The notes: generated by a model from the letters alone, not told the origin. Counted from the first letter of the stretch, positions 19,215 to 28,666 are shown. The stretch: 64,000 nucleotides of DNA from Candidatus Latescibacterota bacterium (GCA_011772205.1 WVZY01000020.1:1-64000); one strand, 5' to 3'. Program-made: numbers and translations.

Positions 19215-20648
19215 TTACTTCTTCCGCACACGCGCGCCGTCCGGCCGGTCCTCGATGACGTATCCCGCCCGCTCGATTTCCTCCCTCAACGCATCCGCGG
19301 TCGCGAAGTCCTTGGCTTTCCTTGCCTCCTGGCGTTTATCGACGAGCGCGGTTATCTCCGGCGGGATCGCTTCGAGTTTTCCAGGGAGTCCCATCTTAAA
19401 GAGCCCCAACACGGAGTCGAACTCCAGAATCGTCCCTTTTACCTCTTCGAGGGCTTCCCGGTCTTCCCCGATGGCCATGGCGTTCTCATCCAGCAGCTTG
19501 TTGTATGCCCTGACGAGCTCGAACACCGCGCCTATTGCTCCAGCACTGTTGAAATCGTCGTCCATTGCCGCGATAAAATTTTCTTTCGCCTTCGCTGCGG
19601 CTTCCTTCAATTGCTCGCCAGCAGGCGCAGAGACACCGCTTGCGCTGCCGATTTTTCCGAGGTTTTCTTCGATCGACATGCAGGCGAGCTGAAGCCTCTC
19701 GAAACCGCGCCTCGCTTCCTCGAGCCGATCGCGCGAGAACTCGCTTTGAGATCGGAAGTGGGTCGAGAGGAGGTAAAACCGGACGACGTCCCCATCGAAC
19801 TCCCTCAGCACATCCTCCATCGCAAAGAAGTGCCCTGTGGACTTGGACATCTTCTCTCCCGAGAGGTTCAATAGCCCGTTGTGAAGCCAGAAATGTACGA
19901 AATCGCAGCCCGTCGCGCCCTCCGACTGGGCTAGCTCGTTTTCATGGTGAGGGAAAATGAGATCCTCCCCACCACCATGAAAATCCAGCGTATTCCCCAA
20001 GTACTTCATCGACATGGCGGAGCACTCGATGTGCCAGCCCGGCCTTCCCCTTCCCCATGGGCTGTCCCAACCTGGATCGGACGGATCGGCCCCCTTCCAC
20101 AATGCGAAATCGAGGGGATCCTCTTTTTCCTCCCCGACTTCGATCCTGGCGCCGCTCTTCAAGTCGTCGATTTTCCTCTTGGAGAGTTTTCCATAGTTTG
20201 CGAAGGCCCGCACGCGGTAGTACACATCCCGGCCAGCCTGATAGGCGTATCCCTTTTCCTCAAGAACTCTGATGAGGTCGACGATCTCTTGAATATGCTC
20301 GGTGGCACGTGGAAAGATGGTGGCATCTTTGATGTTGAGCGCATTGGCACTTTCGAAGTACGCCTTGATATTTCGCTCGGCGATCTCAAGGTAATCGCAG
20401 CCCTCCTCTTTCGCCTTATCTATGATCTTATCGTCTATGTCGGTGAAATTCTGAATGTACGTGACGTCGTAGCCTTTGTATTCGAGATACCGCCGGATCA
20501 TATCCCCAGCAACGAAGGCGAGCATGTGGCCCATATGCGGCTTATCCTGGACGGTCATGCCGCAAAAATAGATGCCCACTTTACCTTCTTCTATCGGCTC
20601 GAACTCTCGTTTCTCGCCCCGAAGTGTATCGTAAACGCGAAGCGCCAT
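19215..20648 (-). CDS. cysS: Cysteinyl-tRNA synthetase
   Basis: 477 residues, normal length. This class I synthetase charges tRNA-Cys in the cytoplasm. The ATP-binding HIGH signature appears as HMGH (38-41) and KMSKS is intact near residue 270 (GEKMSKSTGH). The zinc site that selects cysteine is visible: Cys29 (YFCGM), the cysteine of WHIECSAM, and His/Glu in FPHHENE. The ATG has an AAAGGGG ribosome site. It follows ddl by 33 bases and precedes the sensor kinase by 24 bases, so co-transcription is likely. Confidence 0.97.
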   Translation of the reverse strand: MALRVYDTLRGEKREFEPIEEGKVGIYFCGMTVQDKPHMGHMLAFVAGDMIRRYLEYKGYDVTYIQNFTDIDDKIIDKAKEEGCDYLEIAERNIKAYFESANALNIKDATIFPRATEHIQEIVDLIRVLEEKGYAYQAGRDVYYRVRAFANYGKLSKRKIDDLKSGARIEVGEEKEDPLDFALWKGADPSDPGWDSPWGRGRPGWHIECSAMSMKYLGNTLDFHGGGEDLIFPHHENELAQSEGATGCDFVHFWLHNGLLNLSGEKMSKSTGHFFAMEDVLREFDGDVVRFYLLSTHFRSQSEFSRDRLEEARRGFERLQLACMSIEENLGKIGSASGVSAPAGEQLKEAAAKAKENFIAAMDDDFNSAGAIGAVFELVRAYNKLLDENAMAIGEDREALEEVKGTILEFDSVLGLFKMGLPGKLEAIPPEITALVDKRQEARKAKDFATADALREEIERAGYVIEDRPDGARVRKK

Positions 20649-20681
20649 ATTTACCCCTTTACGTTCAATCCGGCGCTGCCC

Positions 20682-21725
20682 CTAACGCGTTTCCAATGAT
20701 AAGTGCAGGATTCGCTCGACAAGCTCAGAAAAATCGATGCCCGCAGCCTTGGCAGCTTTCGGTACCAGGCTGCTCGCCGTCATACCGGGCAGCGTGTTGA
20801 TTTCAAGAAAATAATGCCTACAGTCTTTGGCAAGCCTAAAGTCAACCCTTGCATAAGCTCGGCATCCAAGGGCATGGTAAGCGCGGAGTGCGGAAGTCTG
20901 AATGGCTTCTGTGGTCTTTGCGTCGATCGGTGCCGGCACGAGATACTCATTCGCGCCGGGAGTGTATTTGTTCCGATAGTCGTAGAATCCTTCTTTCGTC
21001 CGAATCTCGAGAAGCGGGAGCGCTTCATTCCCCAGTATGCTGGCGGTGACCTCCGTCCCTTCGATGTACCGTTCGACGAGGAAGGCACGATCGAGGGGCG
21101 CCGCTTTCGAAAACGCCTCATGGAGCCCACCAGGTTCATCGACAATGGATACGCCGACACTCGACCCCTGCTGATTGGGCTTGATGACCACCGGAAAACC
21201 GACTTCGTCTTGAATCCTCTGCTCGATGTCAGCCATTTCCAGCTCGTCTTCTTTGATCACAAAACCTTCGGCCAGGGGAACGCCTCTCGAGGAGACGAGA
21301 TGTTTCGAGAGACTCTTGTTCATTGCCAGGGCGCAAGCCAGCGCCCCGCTTCCCGTGTAAGAGATACCGAGGAAATCGAGACACGCCTGGAGCGTCCCAT
21401 CCTCGCCGACACCTCCGTGAAGCGCATTGAAAACCACATCGAACTGTAGCTTTTCGAATCCGCAGAGGTACTCGAGAAAAGCCGCACGCGAAGCGAAGAT
21501 GTTCTCTCCGATTATCGGTGGTTCAGCTGTGATTTGTGACGCCTCGAACATTTTTGCGGGATCTTCGGTCGGAGGAATCTCGGGCCGGCCCGGATCTGCG
21601 ACGATTACCTTATATCCCTTTTTTTTGAGAGCTTCGTACATACTCTTGCCGCTCTCAATAGACACATCCCGCTCGGGTGAATCCCCACCGACGAGAAATA
21701 GAATTGTGTGTTTCTTCGTAGTCAT
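20682..21725 (-). CDS. ddl: D-alanine--D-alanine ligase
   Basis: About 347 residues from the ATG at 21725; an in-frame TTG two codons upstream is possible but less likely, because AAGG lies 8 bases before the ATG. It makes the D-Ala-D-Ala dipeptide for peptidoglycan with ATP. ATP-grasp features are clear: N-terminal HGGVGEDGTLQ, the central VIKPNQQGSSVGV nucleotide-binding segment, and C-terminal RVDFRLA and FLEINTLPGMT metal and substrate motifs. It sits between gltX and cysS; the gap to gltX contains hairpin element copy 2. Confidence 0.96.
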   Translation of the reverse strand: MTTKKHTILFLVGGDSPERDVSIESGKSMYEALKKKGYKVIVADPGRPEIPPTEDPAKMFEASQITAEPPIIGENIFASRAAFLEYLCGFEKLQFDVVFNALHGGVGEDGTLQACLDFLGISYTGSGALACALAMNKSLSKHLVSSRGVPLAEGFVIKEDELEMADIEQRIQDEVGFPVVIKPNQQGSSVGVSIVDEPGGLHEAFSKAAPLDRAFLVERYIEGTEVTASILGNEALPLLEIRTKEGFYDYRNKYTPGANEYLVPAPIDAKTTEAIQTSALRAYHALGCRAYARVDFRLAKDCRHYFLEINTLPGMTASSLVPKAAKAAGIDFSELVERILHLSLETR

Positions 21726-21806
21726 AGCCAAGGCCTTCTCTTGTTTGGATGAATGCTTGCGCGCCCATCATTGTACAGCACGATGGAGCGAAAATGATGG
21801 CCGTCG

Positions 21807-21894
21807 GTGCCTCGATCGCCGCGAGGCGATTTCCGCAGCGCGCTACAACTTTAGACGCGCGCGAGGACCATGAGCCGAGGGGCGATCGAGGCAC
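21807..21894 (-). repeat. Dispersed hairpin element, copy 2
   Basis: An 88-base element in the gltX-ddl gap. The arms GTGCCTCGATCG (21807-21818) and their exact complement (21883-21894) form a perfect 12-bp terminal stem. The inner 44- and 27-base blocks match copy 1 exactly in reverse complement. The terminal arms are not the same sequence as in copy 1, yet both are self-complementary. A 15-base near-perfect direct repeat (21775-21789 and 21915-21929, 14 of 15 identical) brackets it; the right one lies within the 3' end of gltX. In the transcript it would form an intercistronic hairpin. Confidence 0.85.
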
Positions 21895-21904
21895 TGCAAC
21901 AAAC

Positions 21905-23356
21905 TCATGTGCTCACAGCACGACGGAGCAATGCGACCGACTCTGCTTTTCCCTTGAATGCAGCAACCTTCGCGATGTCCGGCCCGTGGACCGATCCTGT
22001 GATGGCCGCGCGAACGGGAAAATAGAGATCCTTTCCACGTGTTGCCGTTTCCTTGCCCACGCGCTTCATTATGGACTTGAACGACTCCGGTGTCAGCGCT
22101 TCCTCCGCACCTTCGAGGGCTGATGCTACCGCTCGCACCACTTCCTGGGATTTTGCAGAGCTCAATACTGTTCTCGCCTCGTCGTCAATGGGAGGCGGTT
22201 TCAGAAACGCGCGCGATCGCTCTTCGAGTTCGGAGAACCGCTCTACTCTCTCCTGAAGAAGTGCGAAAATCTCCAGGCGCTTTGCTTCCGAGTAGGCTTC
22301 TTTGATTCCACTGGGGAAAAACGCGTCGGCTGCCGGGAAGAGCTCACCCGGAGCCTGCCTCCGGATGTGCATCCCATTCATCCAGAGGAGTTTTTGTTTA
22401 TCGAACACCGCGGCGCTCTTGCCCACACGCTCGAGAGCAAAATCGTCGATTAGCTCACTGACGGTGAGCACCTCTCGCTCTTCTGAGTGTGACCAGCCCA
22501 GCAGGACGAGATAATTGACCACCGCGGAGGAAAGATAGCCGGAATCTCGAAGCTCGTCCACCGAACTCGCCCCGTGCCGCTTGCTGAGCTTCGAGCGGTC
22601 CTCACCAAGGATTAACGGTAAATGCCCAAAATGCGGTGGCTCCACGCCCAGCGCTCCGTATATCAGAACCTGCCGGAGAGTGTTTGGAAGATGCTCCTCT
22701 CCGCGGAGGACGTGGGTTATCCCCATTTCGTGATCATCTACTGCCGCCGCGAAATTATACGTGGGCAGTCCGTTCGACCGGAGCAGCACAAAATCTCCCA
22801 CCATTGAAGTGGACAATTCCACGTTCCCACGAATGAGATCCGGAATCCGCACGACACCGAACTCCACTTTGAATCGAATAACTTCGGGGCTCTGCGCTTC
22901 CCTCCTGGCCGCCACCTCGCCGGCCGTGAGGTTCCGGCACGTCCCGTCGTAATGCGGCGATTCCCCTTTTTCCAGCGCCGCTTTGCGTTTCTTTTCCAGT
23001 TCCTCGTCGCTGCAAAAACATGGGTACGCAGCGCCCTTCCCCAAGAGCTCTTCCGCCGCTTTTTCGTACAAGCTCAATCGCTCCGACTGCCGGTAGGGAT
23101 CGTGCGGACCCCCCTTCCCGGGACCCTCATCCCAGTCGAGACCCAGCCAGCGGAGGTCATCGAGGAGCGCACGCTCGCTCTCGCTCGTGCTCCTCTCAAT
23201 ATCAGTATCTTCGATCCGAAGGACTAACGTGCCGTTGGATTTTTTTGCAAACAGCCAGTTGAATATCGCCGTCCTTACCCCGCCAACGTGAAGACGCCCC
23301 GTCGGGCTGGGGGCGAAGCGAACACGAACTGCTCGATTGCTACCTGTGTCGCTCAT
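21905..23356 (-). CDS. gltX: Glutamyl-tRNA synthetase
   Basis: About 483 residues from the ATG at 23356, preferred because AAGG lies 8 bases before it; an upstream in-frame ATG at 23389 has no such site. It charges tRNA with glutamate (non-discriminating forms also charge tRNA-Gln). Class I features: RFAPSPTGRLHVGG (HIGH region as HVGG, near residue 23), the editing-proof LRIEDTD motif, and KLSKR near residue 255 (RSKLSKRHG). The C-terminal anticodon-binding domain ends normally. It follows ispF by about 45 bases. Confidence 0.96.
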   Translation of the reverse strand: MSDTGSNRAVRVRFAPSPTGRLHVGGVRTAIFNWLFAKKSNGTLVLRIEDTDIERSTSESERALLDDLRWLGLDWDEGPGKGGPHDPYRQSERLSLYEKAAEELLGKGAAYPCFCSDEELEKKRKAALEKGESPHYDGTCRNLTAGEVAARREAQSPEVIRFKVEFGVVRIPDLIRGNVELSTSMVGDFVLLRSNGLPTYNFAAAVDDHEMGITHVLRGEEHLPNTLRQVLIYGALGVEPPHFGHLPLILGEDRSKLSKRHGASSVDELRDSGYLSSAVVNYLVLLGWSHSEEREVLTVSELIDDFALERVGKSAAVFDKQKLLWMNGMHIRRQAPGELFPAADAFFPSGIKEAYSEAKRLEIFALLQERVERFSELEERSRAFLKPPPIDDEARTVLSSAKSQEVVRAVASALEGAEEALTPESFKSIMKRVGKETATRGKDLYFPVRAAITGSVHGPDIAKVAAFKGKAESVALLRRAVST

Positions 23357-23401
23357 TCCAGGAGCCTTTCTGAGAGTAGCGCCGATCATCGAGAAACGGC
23401 A

Positions 23402-23878
23402 TTACCGCCTCACCGTGGCGATCGCTTCACAAGCGATCACCTCACCCCTGCCAACGGCGCCATGCCCTTCCCATGTGGTTGCTTTCACGCATACCTCATC
23501 GGGCCTCAGCCCCAAGTGAGAGGCGACGGTGCGGGCCATGTCTTTTTTCTTGGGACCAAGGCGAACTGCATCGGACATCACCGTGCAGTCGACATTTACG
23601 ATGCGGTAACCCTTCTCCGCCACCATGTCTCTCACGCGCTCGAGCAGCTTGCTACCCGGGCAACCTTCGAACTCCGGGTCCGTATCGGGAAAATAATCTC
23701 CGATATCCCCCAGAGCCGCGGCGCCCAAGAGCGCATCGCAAATCGCATGGCAGACCACATCCGCATCCGAATGTCCTTTGAGTCCTTTCTCTGCATCCGG
23801 GAAGTGAAGACAGCCGAGATGGAGTTCGGCGCCTTCTACAAGTGGGTGAACATCCCAGCCGATGCCAGTTCGAACCAC
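23402..23878 (-). CDS. ispF: 2-C-methyl-D-erythritol 2,4-cyclodiphosphate synthase
   Basis: 158 residues, starting with GTG at 23878 preceded by AGGAGA at 7 bases. IspF forms the cyclic diphosphate intermediate of the non-mevalonate isoprenoid pathway and works as a trimer. Metal ligands are visible in GWDVHPL (Asp and His) and GHSDADVVCHA (His), with the substrate loop GDIGDYFPDTDPEFEG. It lies directly after ispD, the usual pairing, and shows that the organism uses the MEP pathway. Confidence 0.97.
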   Translation of the reverse strand: MVRTGIGWDVHPLVEGAELHLGCLHFPDAEKGLKGHSDADVVCHAICDALLGAAALGDIGDYFPDTDPEFEGCPGSKLLERVRDMVAEKGYRIVNVDCTVMSDAVRLGPKKKDMARTVASHLGLRPDEVCVKATTWEGHGAVGRGEVIACEAIATVRR

Positions 23879-23909
23879 GTTTTATCTCCTGTTAATTGGT
23901 TGCGCGAAC

Positions 23910-24596
23910 TTATATGCTGGAAGAAAGTATTGCTTCGGCGACCTTCATATCTTCTGGATACGTGATCTTGATATTCCTTGCTTCGCCCGGAATCGTTCCG
24001 ACTAGCTCCCCCATTGCGAGAACGAGAGAACCGTCATCGCTGGATAGAAGCCCTTGCGATACGGCTCTCTTGTGCGCGCGAAGCAGAAGCTCGGCCCGAA
24101 ATCCTTGTGGGGTTTGCACCGCTGCAATCCGGTTGCGATCGAGTATCGCATCCACTGCGTTATCAACTTCTCTTACGAGGGTATCCACCGCCGGCATCAC
24201 CGGAACCACTGCATTACAGCTCTCCAGGGCTTTGCACACCCTTTCGATGAGGTCGCGGGAAACGCAGGGTCTGGCCGCATCGTGTACGAGGACGTACTCC
24301 ACCGTGTCGGCGAGTTCTTCCAATCCCAGTCGCACCGATTCCTGGCGGGTTTTACCGCCTGGAACGATGTTTCGGACCTTCTTCAGCCCGTGGTCTTCAA
24401 CCAGCCCGGCCGCCGCTTGTTCCAATCCAGGTGCTATCACGATGCTCACGCTTTCCACCTTTTCGATATCCGAAAAGATCCTCACCGCCCATCCGAGGGT
24501 CGGGCAACCGTTCAGCTTGCGGAACTGCTTCGGCTCCCCCGGGCCGAAGCGCCCCCCCGTCCCTGCAGCCATGATCAGTGCAGCCGTACGATTCAT
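23910..24596 (-). CDS. ispD: 2-C-methyl-D-erythritol 4-phosphate cytidylyltransferase
   Basis: 228 residues. It transfers CMP from CTP to methylerythritol phosphate in the MEP isoprenoid pathway. The N-terminal AALIMAAGTGGRFGP nucleotide loop with KQF, the central VLVHDAARP, and the C-terminal DDGSLV and NIKITYPEDM motifs are all family hallmarks. GGAG lies 10 bases before the ATG. It sits between mlaD (50 bases upstream) and ispF (31 bases downstream). Confidence 0.97.
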   Translation of the reverse strand: MNRTAALIMAAGTGGRFGPGEPKQFRKLNGCPTLGWAVRIFSDIEKVESVSIVIAPGLEQAAAGLVEDHGLKKVRNIVPGGKTRQESVRLGLEELADTVEYVLVHDAARPCVSRDLIERVCKALESCNAVVPVMPAVDTLVREVDNAVDAILDRNRIAAVQTPQGFRAELLLRAHKRAVSQGLLSSDDGSLVLAMGELVGTIPGEARNIKITYPEDMKVAEAILSSSI

Positions 24597-24646
24597 CTTG
24601 CTTTTTCTCCGGGAGCGGGTTGTTACAGGCCAACGGAAACACCCGC

Positions 24647-25555
24647 TCAGAAAAGAGAGAACGAGAGATACCTTCCGGGGTGCTTCTTGATATCAATGAT
24701 GAGAGTGTCCAGGTCGGCGACGGTTCTGTTGAGCTTATCCAGGAAATTTTCTTCGAATAGAATTCTCCCAAGCGCTCCATCTCCGGTGCGGAGTTGTTCC
24801 CCGATGTCCTTGAGTGCATCGGATGCTTCGGTGAGGTTCTTGACGGCAACTTCGAAGCGCTGCCCTGCCCTTCCAACCGATGCCAGGGACGAATCCAGCG
24901 CCGCATAGCGCCTCGTAAGAAGGCTGTCGAGCTTGGAGGAGACACGTTCGAATTTCTGGATTGCTACGAGAAGAGGCTTGTCTTCTTCCGTCAGATTGCG
25001 GAGATTCCTGCTTAATTCCTGCAGGTTTTCCATGCTTGTCTGGAGCTTTTCACCGCCCGTAACGGTGAGTAGGACCGACCGCAGCTCCCGGGTGGTTTCA
25101 GTCAGTTCTTCGAGGACCTTCCCCGCTCCTCCCAAAACCTCACTCATCCCCGCATGCATTTTTCCAATCAGCGTATCTCCCGGCTGGATGAACACACTCG
25201 CCGATCCGCTCTTTATCGCCACGAAGCGTTCTCCCATGATGCCCAAGCTTCTCAACGTAATGCGAGAGTCTACGGGAATTTTCACTCCTTCCAGAACGCC
25301 CATTTCCACGAGTACGTCACGTTCCCGCAGAAGGATATCGCCAACGCGGCCCCTTTCGACGCCGTTCACATTGATGGGGTCGTCCGGCGTAAGCCCGCCG
25401 ACCTCGGGAAACTGCACGAAGAAATCGTACCGTCTCTCGACGAGCTTGAATTTTTGAAACCACATGATCCCAACGATGAGGATCGTGCTGGCGACGACGA
25501 CGGTAATACCTACTCGGACTTCCAGTGCTTTCGGTGTCAAAAGGCCCTCCTGCAC
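24647..25555 (-). CDS. mlaD: MCE-family lipid-transport substrate-binding protein (MlaD-like)
   Basis: 302 residues. One N-terminal membrane helix (about 13-30, VGITVVVASTILIVGIMWF) is followed by a single MCE domain (about 38-120, VQFPEVGGLTPDDPINVNGV) and a long helical tail that can form coiled coils. MlaD proteins assemble as hexameric rings in the periplasm and pass phospholipids between the membranes. It follows mlaE and mlaF. A GTG start at 25555 is likely, with GAGGGAG just before it; a TTG five codons in, after AGGAGG, is an alternative. No MlaB or MlaC partner is visible here. Confidence 0.92.
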   Translation of the reverse strand: MQEGLLTPKALEVRVGITVVVASTILIVGIMWFQKFKLVERRYDFFVQFPEVGGLTPDDPINVNGVERGRVGDILLRERDVLVEMGVLEGVKIPVDSRITLRSLGIMGERFVAIKSGSASVFIQPGDTLIGKMHAGMSEVLGGAGKVLEELTETTRELRSVLLTVTGGEKLQTSMENLQELSRNLRNLTEEDKPLLVAIQKFERVSSKLDSLLTRRYAALDSSLASVGRAGQRFEVAVKNLTEASDALKDIGEQLRTGDGALGRILFEENFLDKLNRTVADLDTLIIDIKKHPGRYLSFSLF

Positions 25556-25588
25556 AAACTCCCTCGTTCAGAAACGGCCAAACGCCGA

Positions 25589-26368
25589 TTATACCCCGGC
25601 GGATATCGGCCCATCGGCGCTCCCCTCGATGAATTGCCGTAAGAATTCGTTATCGCTCATCCGCACTTCATCGGGCGTCCCCATAGTGATGATCTTTCCT
25701 CCGTGCAGCATCGCGATCGAATCCGCCACTTTATAGGCACTCTGGATATCGTGCGTGACAATGACGCTCGTAATGTGCAATTCGGACTTCAACTTCAAAA
25801 TCAAGTTGTTGATCACGTCGGCCATAATAGGGTCGAGACCAGTGGTGGGTTCATCATATAGGACGCAGGCGGGATTCATCACGATTGCCCTCGCAATGCT
25901 TACCCGTTTTTTCATCCCTCCGCTGAGTTCCGCCGGCATTTTGTCCGTTATCTCATCCATCCCAACCATTTGGAGCTTTTCCCGAGCGATCTCTATGATT
26001 TCCTCATTGCTTTTCTGTGTATGTTCTTTTAATGCAAGACTGACATTTTCGCCGACGGTCAACGAATCAAACAGTGCTGAACTTTGAAAAACCATACCAA
26101 AGCGCATTCTCACTCGAAAGAGATTTCTACGGCTCATCATAGTTATGTCTTCACCTTCGACAAGCACCCGTCCCCTATCCGGCTTCAACAGCCCGACGAG
26201 GTGTTTGAGCAGGACGCTCTTTCCGCACCCGCTCTGGCCGATGACAACCATCGCCTTTCCCTTTGCCACTTTGAGGTCGACACCCTCGAGCACCGGCTTA
26301 TTCTGGAAGTGCTTCCATATGTTGTCGCATTCGATCATGTAACTGTTATCATTCATGTCCAACATCAT
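25589..26368 (-). CDS. mlaF: Lipid-transport ABC ATP-binding protein (MlaF-like)
   Basis: 259 residues. ABC ATPase with Walker A VIGQSGCGKSVLL, signature LSGGMKKRVSIARA, Walker B CVLYDEPTTGLDP and the switch histidine in VTHDIQSA. It powers the MlaE permease on the cytoplasmic face of the inner membrane. The ATG at 26368 has GGAG at 9 bases. It follows mlaE by 81 bases and precedes mlaD by 33 bases, giving the standard mlaEFD order. Confidence 0.95.
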   Translation of the reverse strand: MMLDMNDNSYMIECDNIWKHFQNKPVLEGVDLKVAKGKAMVVIGQSGCGKSVLLKHLVGLLKPDRGRVLVEGEDITMMSRRNLFRVRMRFGMVFQSSALFDSLTVGENVSLALKEHTQKSNEEIIEIAREKLQMVGMDEITDKMPAELSGGMKKRVSIARAIVMNPACVLYDEPTTGLDPIMADVINNLILKLKSELHITSVIVTHDIQSAYKVADSIAMLHGGKIITMGTPDEVRMSDNEFLRQFIEGSADGPISAGV

Positions 26369-26449
26369 TGCGAGCTTCTCTCCGCTTTACCTAATGCTCG
26401 CTTTTCGACGAATTTCCATGCGCCGGAGCGAGTGACGTGCCCAGGCATT

Positions 26450-27244
26450 TCAGGTCCCCCTGTAAAAAATGATCCGGAACAGCACGGTTGCTAGGAAGTA
26501 ATTGGTGATCAATATTAGCAGGCAGCTGGATACGACCGCGTGCATGGTGGACTTGCCAACGCCTTCCGCTCCCCCGTACGTTCTAAATCCATTATAGCAG
26601 CCCATGAGCGCAATGATACCGCCGAATGCAACGGTTTTCAGAAGACCGCTGACGACGTCTTCGACATAGAAAAAGAGCCTCAATCCTTCATTGAACGTTG
26701 CAACATTCACATCAAGAGCAATGTTGGCCACGACCATCCCTCCTAAAATCGCGAGAAAGTCCGAGAAAATCGTCAGCACGGGGAGCATGATGATGGCGGC
26801 CGCCATCCTGGGAAGGACGAGATAGCGAACGGGGTCGATGGCGAGTATTTCCATTGCGTCGATTTGCTCGGTGACTTTCATCGTCCCAAGCTCCGCTGCA
26901 ATCGACGCGCTGACGCGCCCTCCAACAACCAGAGCGGTCAGAACCGGCCCCAGCTCGAGAATCACTGACTTACCCACAACGGTGCCGAGAAACCGCATGG
27001 GCACATAGTCCTGGAACTGATATGCCGCCTGGACGGCCGCTACAGCGCCGACGAATACGGACGTTACGAGTACCAGAGGAATCGAGCCGATACCGATTTG
27101 CTCCATTTGGTAGAGCGTCGGCTTGATCGTTCGCGGAAATTCCCTGACGCTGCGGAACACCCTTCCAAGGAGCAAGAACGTCCCGCCGACGTCCTGAAGA
27201 AAATTGAGGAAGACGCTGCCGATGAGACGGAATGCGCTGCCCAC
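26450..27244 (-). CDS. mlaE: Lipid-transport ABC permease (MlaE-like)
   Basis: 264 residues with about five to six membrane helices. The family core is recognisable: GVLIELGPVLTALVV-type sequence appears here as ILELGPVLTALVVGG, followed by AAELGTMKVTEQIDAM and LVLPRMAA. It forms the inner-membrane channel of the MCE/Mla phospholipid transporter. The start is GTG at 27244, 16 bases after the dnaB stop codon. Presence of this system implies an outer membrane. Confidence 0.95.
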   Translation of the reverse strand: MGSAFRLIGSVFLNFLQDVGGTFLLLGRVFRSVREFPRTIKPTLYQMEQIGIGSIPLVLVTSVFVGAVAAVQAAYQFQDYVPMRFLGTVVGKSVILELGPVLTALVVGGRVSASIAAELGTMKVTEQIDAMEILAIDPVRYLVLPRMAAAIIMLPVLTIFSDFLAILGGMVVANIALDVNVATFNEGLRLFFYVEDVVSGLLKTVAFGGIIALMGCYNGFRTYGGAEGVGKSTMHAVVSSCLLILITNYFLATVLFRIIFYRGT

Positions 27245-27260
27245 AGAAACTCTGGCCTCT

Positions 27261-28616
27261 CTATTCGGAGACTGGTGCCAAGCGCTCGAAGCGCGTGAAT
27301 TCTTTTATGAACGCAAGTTTGATGGTTCCCGTCGGTCCGTTCCGTTGTTTTCCAATAATCAGTTCGGCGATCCCTTTGCTGTCCGAATCCTCCCCTTCAT
27401 ACACCTCGGGGCGATAAAGAAAGAGAACCACATCTGCGTCCTGCTCGATCGCACCGCTCTCGCGGAGGTCGGAAAGCATCGGTCTCCTGTCCCCACCCCT
27501 CGCTTCCACTGCTCTGGAAAGCTGCGACAGCGCGACAACCGGTATATTGAGCTCCTTCGCCAACGCCTTGAGCCCGCGTGAGATGATCGAAATTTGTTGC
27601 TGCCGGTTCTCCGCTCTTTCCCGCACCGAGATGAGCTGCAGGTAGTCGATGATAATGAGCCCGACGTTCACCTCAGCCTTGAGTCTTCTGGCCTTTGCTC
27701 GGATCTCCATGGTAGAGATCCCTGCGCTGTCATCGATATATATCGGTGCCTCGCTCAGATAACCCGCCACGATCGCCAGCTCGGCATACTCGTTGCTCTT
27801 CAAATATCCCGTGCGGAGCCTGTGCGAATCCACCCGCGCCTCGCTGCACAAAAGCCGCATCACCAGTTGCTCACTGGCCATTTCAAGACTGAACACTCCA
27901 ACCGGAACTTTCTCCCGGATGGCGAGGTGCTGGGCGACATTTAGAGCAAAGCTCGTCTTCCCCATAGAAGGCCGCCCTGCGACGATAACGAGATCGGCGT
28001 TTTGGAATCCGGATGTATAGGAATCGAGTTCATCATATGAAGACGAAAGCCCGGAAACATGCCTGCGGCTCTCATAAAGTTTTTCGATGTTCTCGAACTT
28101 TTGCTTTATGATTTTCCCTACTGGGGTGAATCCTTTCCGAACTCCCCTCTCCGACACCTCGAATATGCGCTTTTCCGCTTCATCGAGGATTTCTTCGGTT
28201 TCCCGCTCGTCGGCATAGCACTCAGTAGCTACCTCACCGGAGATCGAGATTAATCTCCTGAGTATATACTTATCGAGGACCAAACGTGTGTAGTACTCCA
28301 TATTCGCCGATGTGTGAACGTCCTCCAGGATCGAGGAGAGATAGGAAGCGCCCCCCATGGCCTGATATCTGCCCATCCGTTTTAGTTCTTCGGACAACGT
28401 GATGATGTCGATCGCCTCACCCTTTTGAAAAAGGTTTTCCATCGCTTGGAAGATGTCCTGATGGGCTCTCTTATAAAAGGTGTCTCCGGAAAGGTATTCC
28501 ATCGCGATGGACAAGGAGGCGTTGTCCAACAGAATTGCGCCAATGACAGCTTTCTCGGCTTCGAGGGACTGTGGCGGCAGCTTATCTGTGAAATCGCTCT
28601 GTGGAACGTCGGCCAT
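27261..28616 (-). CDS. dnaB: Replicative DNA helicase DnaB
   Basis: About 451 residues from the ATG at 28616 (MADVPQSDFTDKLPPQSLEAE), which has AAGGGA upstream; the open frame extends 33 codons further up without support. DnaB is the hexameric helicase that opens the replication fork. The N-terminal primase-interaction domain (LPPQSLEAEKAVIGAILLD) and the RecA-like domain with Walker A AGRPSMGKTSFA, IIIDYLQLI and ALSQLSRAVE are clear. It lies between the uracil-DNA glycosylase gene and mlaE. No intein was seen. Confidence 0.96.
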   Translation of the reverse strand: MADVPQSDFTDKLPPQSLEAEKAVIGAILLDNASLSIAMEYLSGDTFYKRAHQDIFQAMENLFQKGEAIDIITLSEELKRMGRYQAMGGASYLSSILEDVHTSANMEYYTRLVLDKYILRRLISISGEVATECYADERETEEILDEAEKRIFEVSERGVRKGFTPVGKIIKQKFENIEKLYESRRHVSGLSSSYDELDSYTSGFQNADLVIVAGRPSMGKTSFALNVAQHLAIREKVPVGVFSLEMASEQLVMRLLCSEARVDSHRLRTGYLKSNEYAELAIVAGYLSEAPIYIDDSAGISTMEIRAKARRLKAEVNVGLIIIDYLQLISVRERAENRQQQISIISRGLKALAKELNIPVVALSQLSRAVEARGGDRRPMLSDLRESGAIEQDADVVLFLYRPEVYEGEDSDSKGIAELIIGKQRNGPTGTIKLAFIKEFTRFERLAPVSE

Positions 28617-28666
28617 TATTTGTCCCTTCTCTCTGACCAGGAAGCCAGACGAGAACCTCCCGTCGA

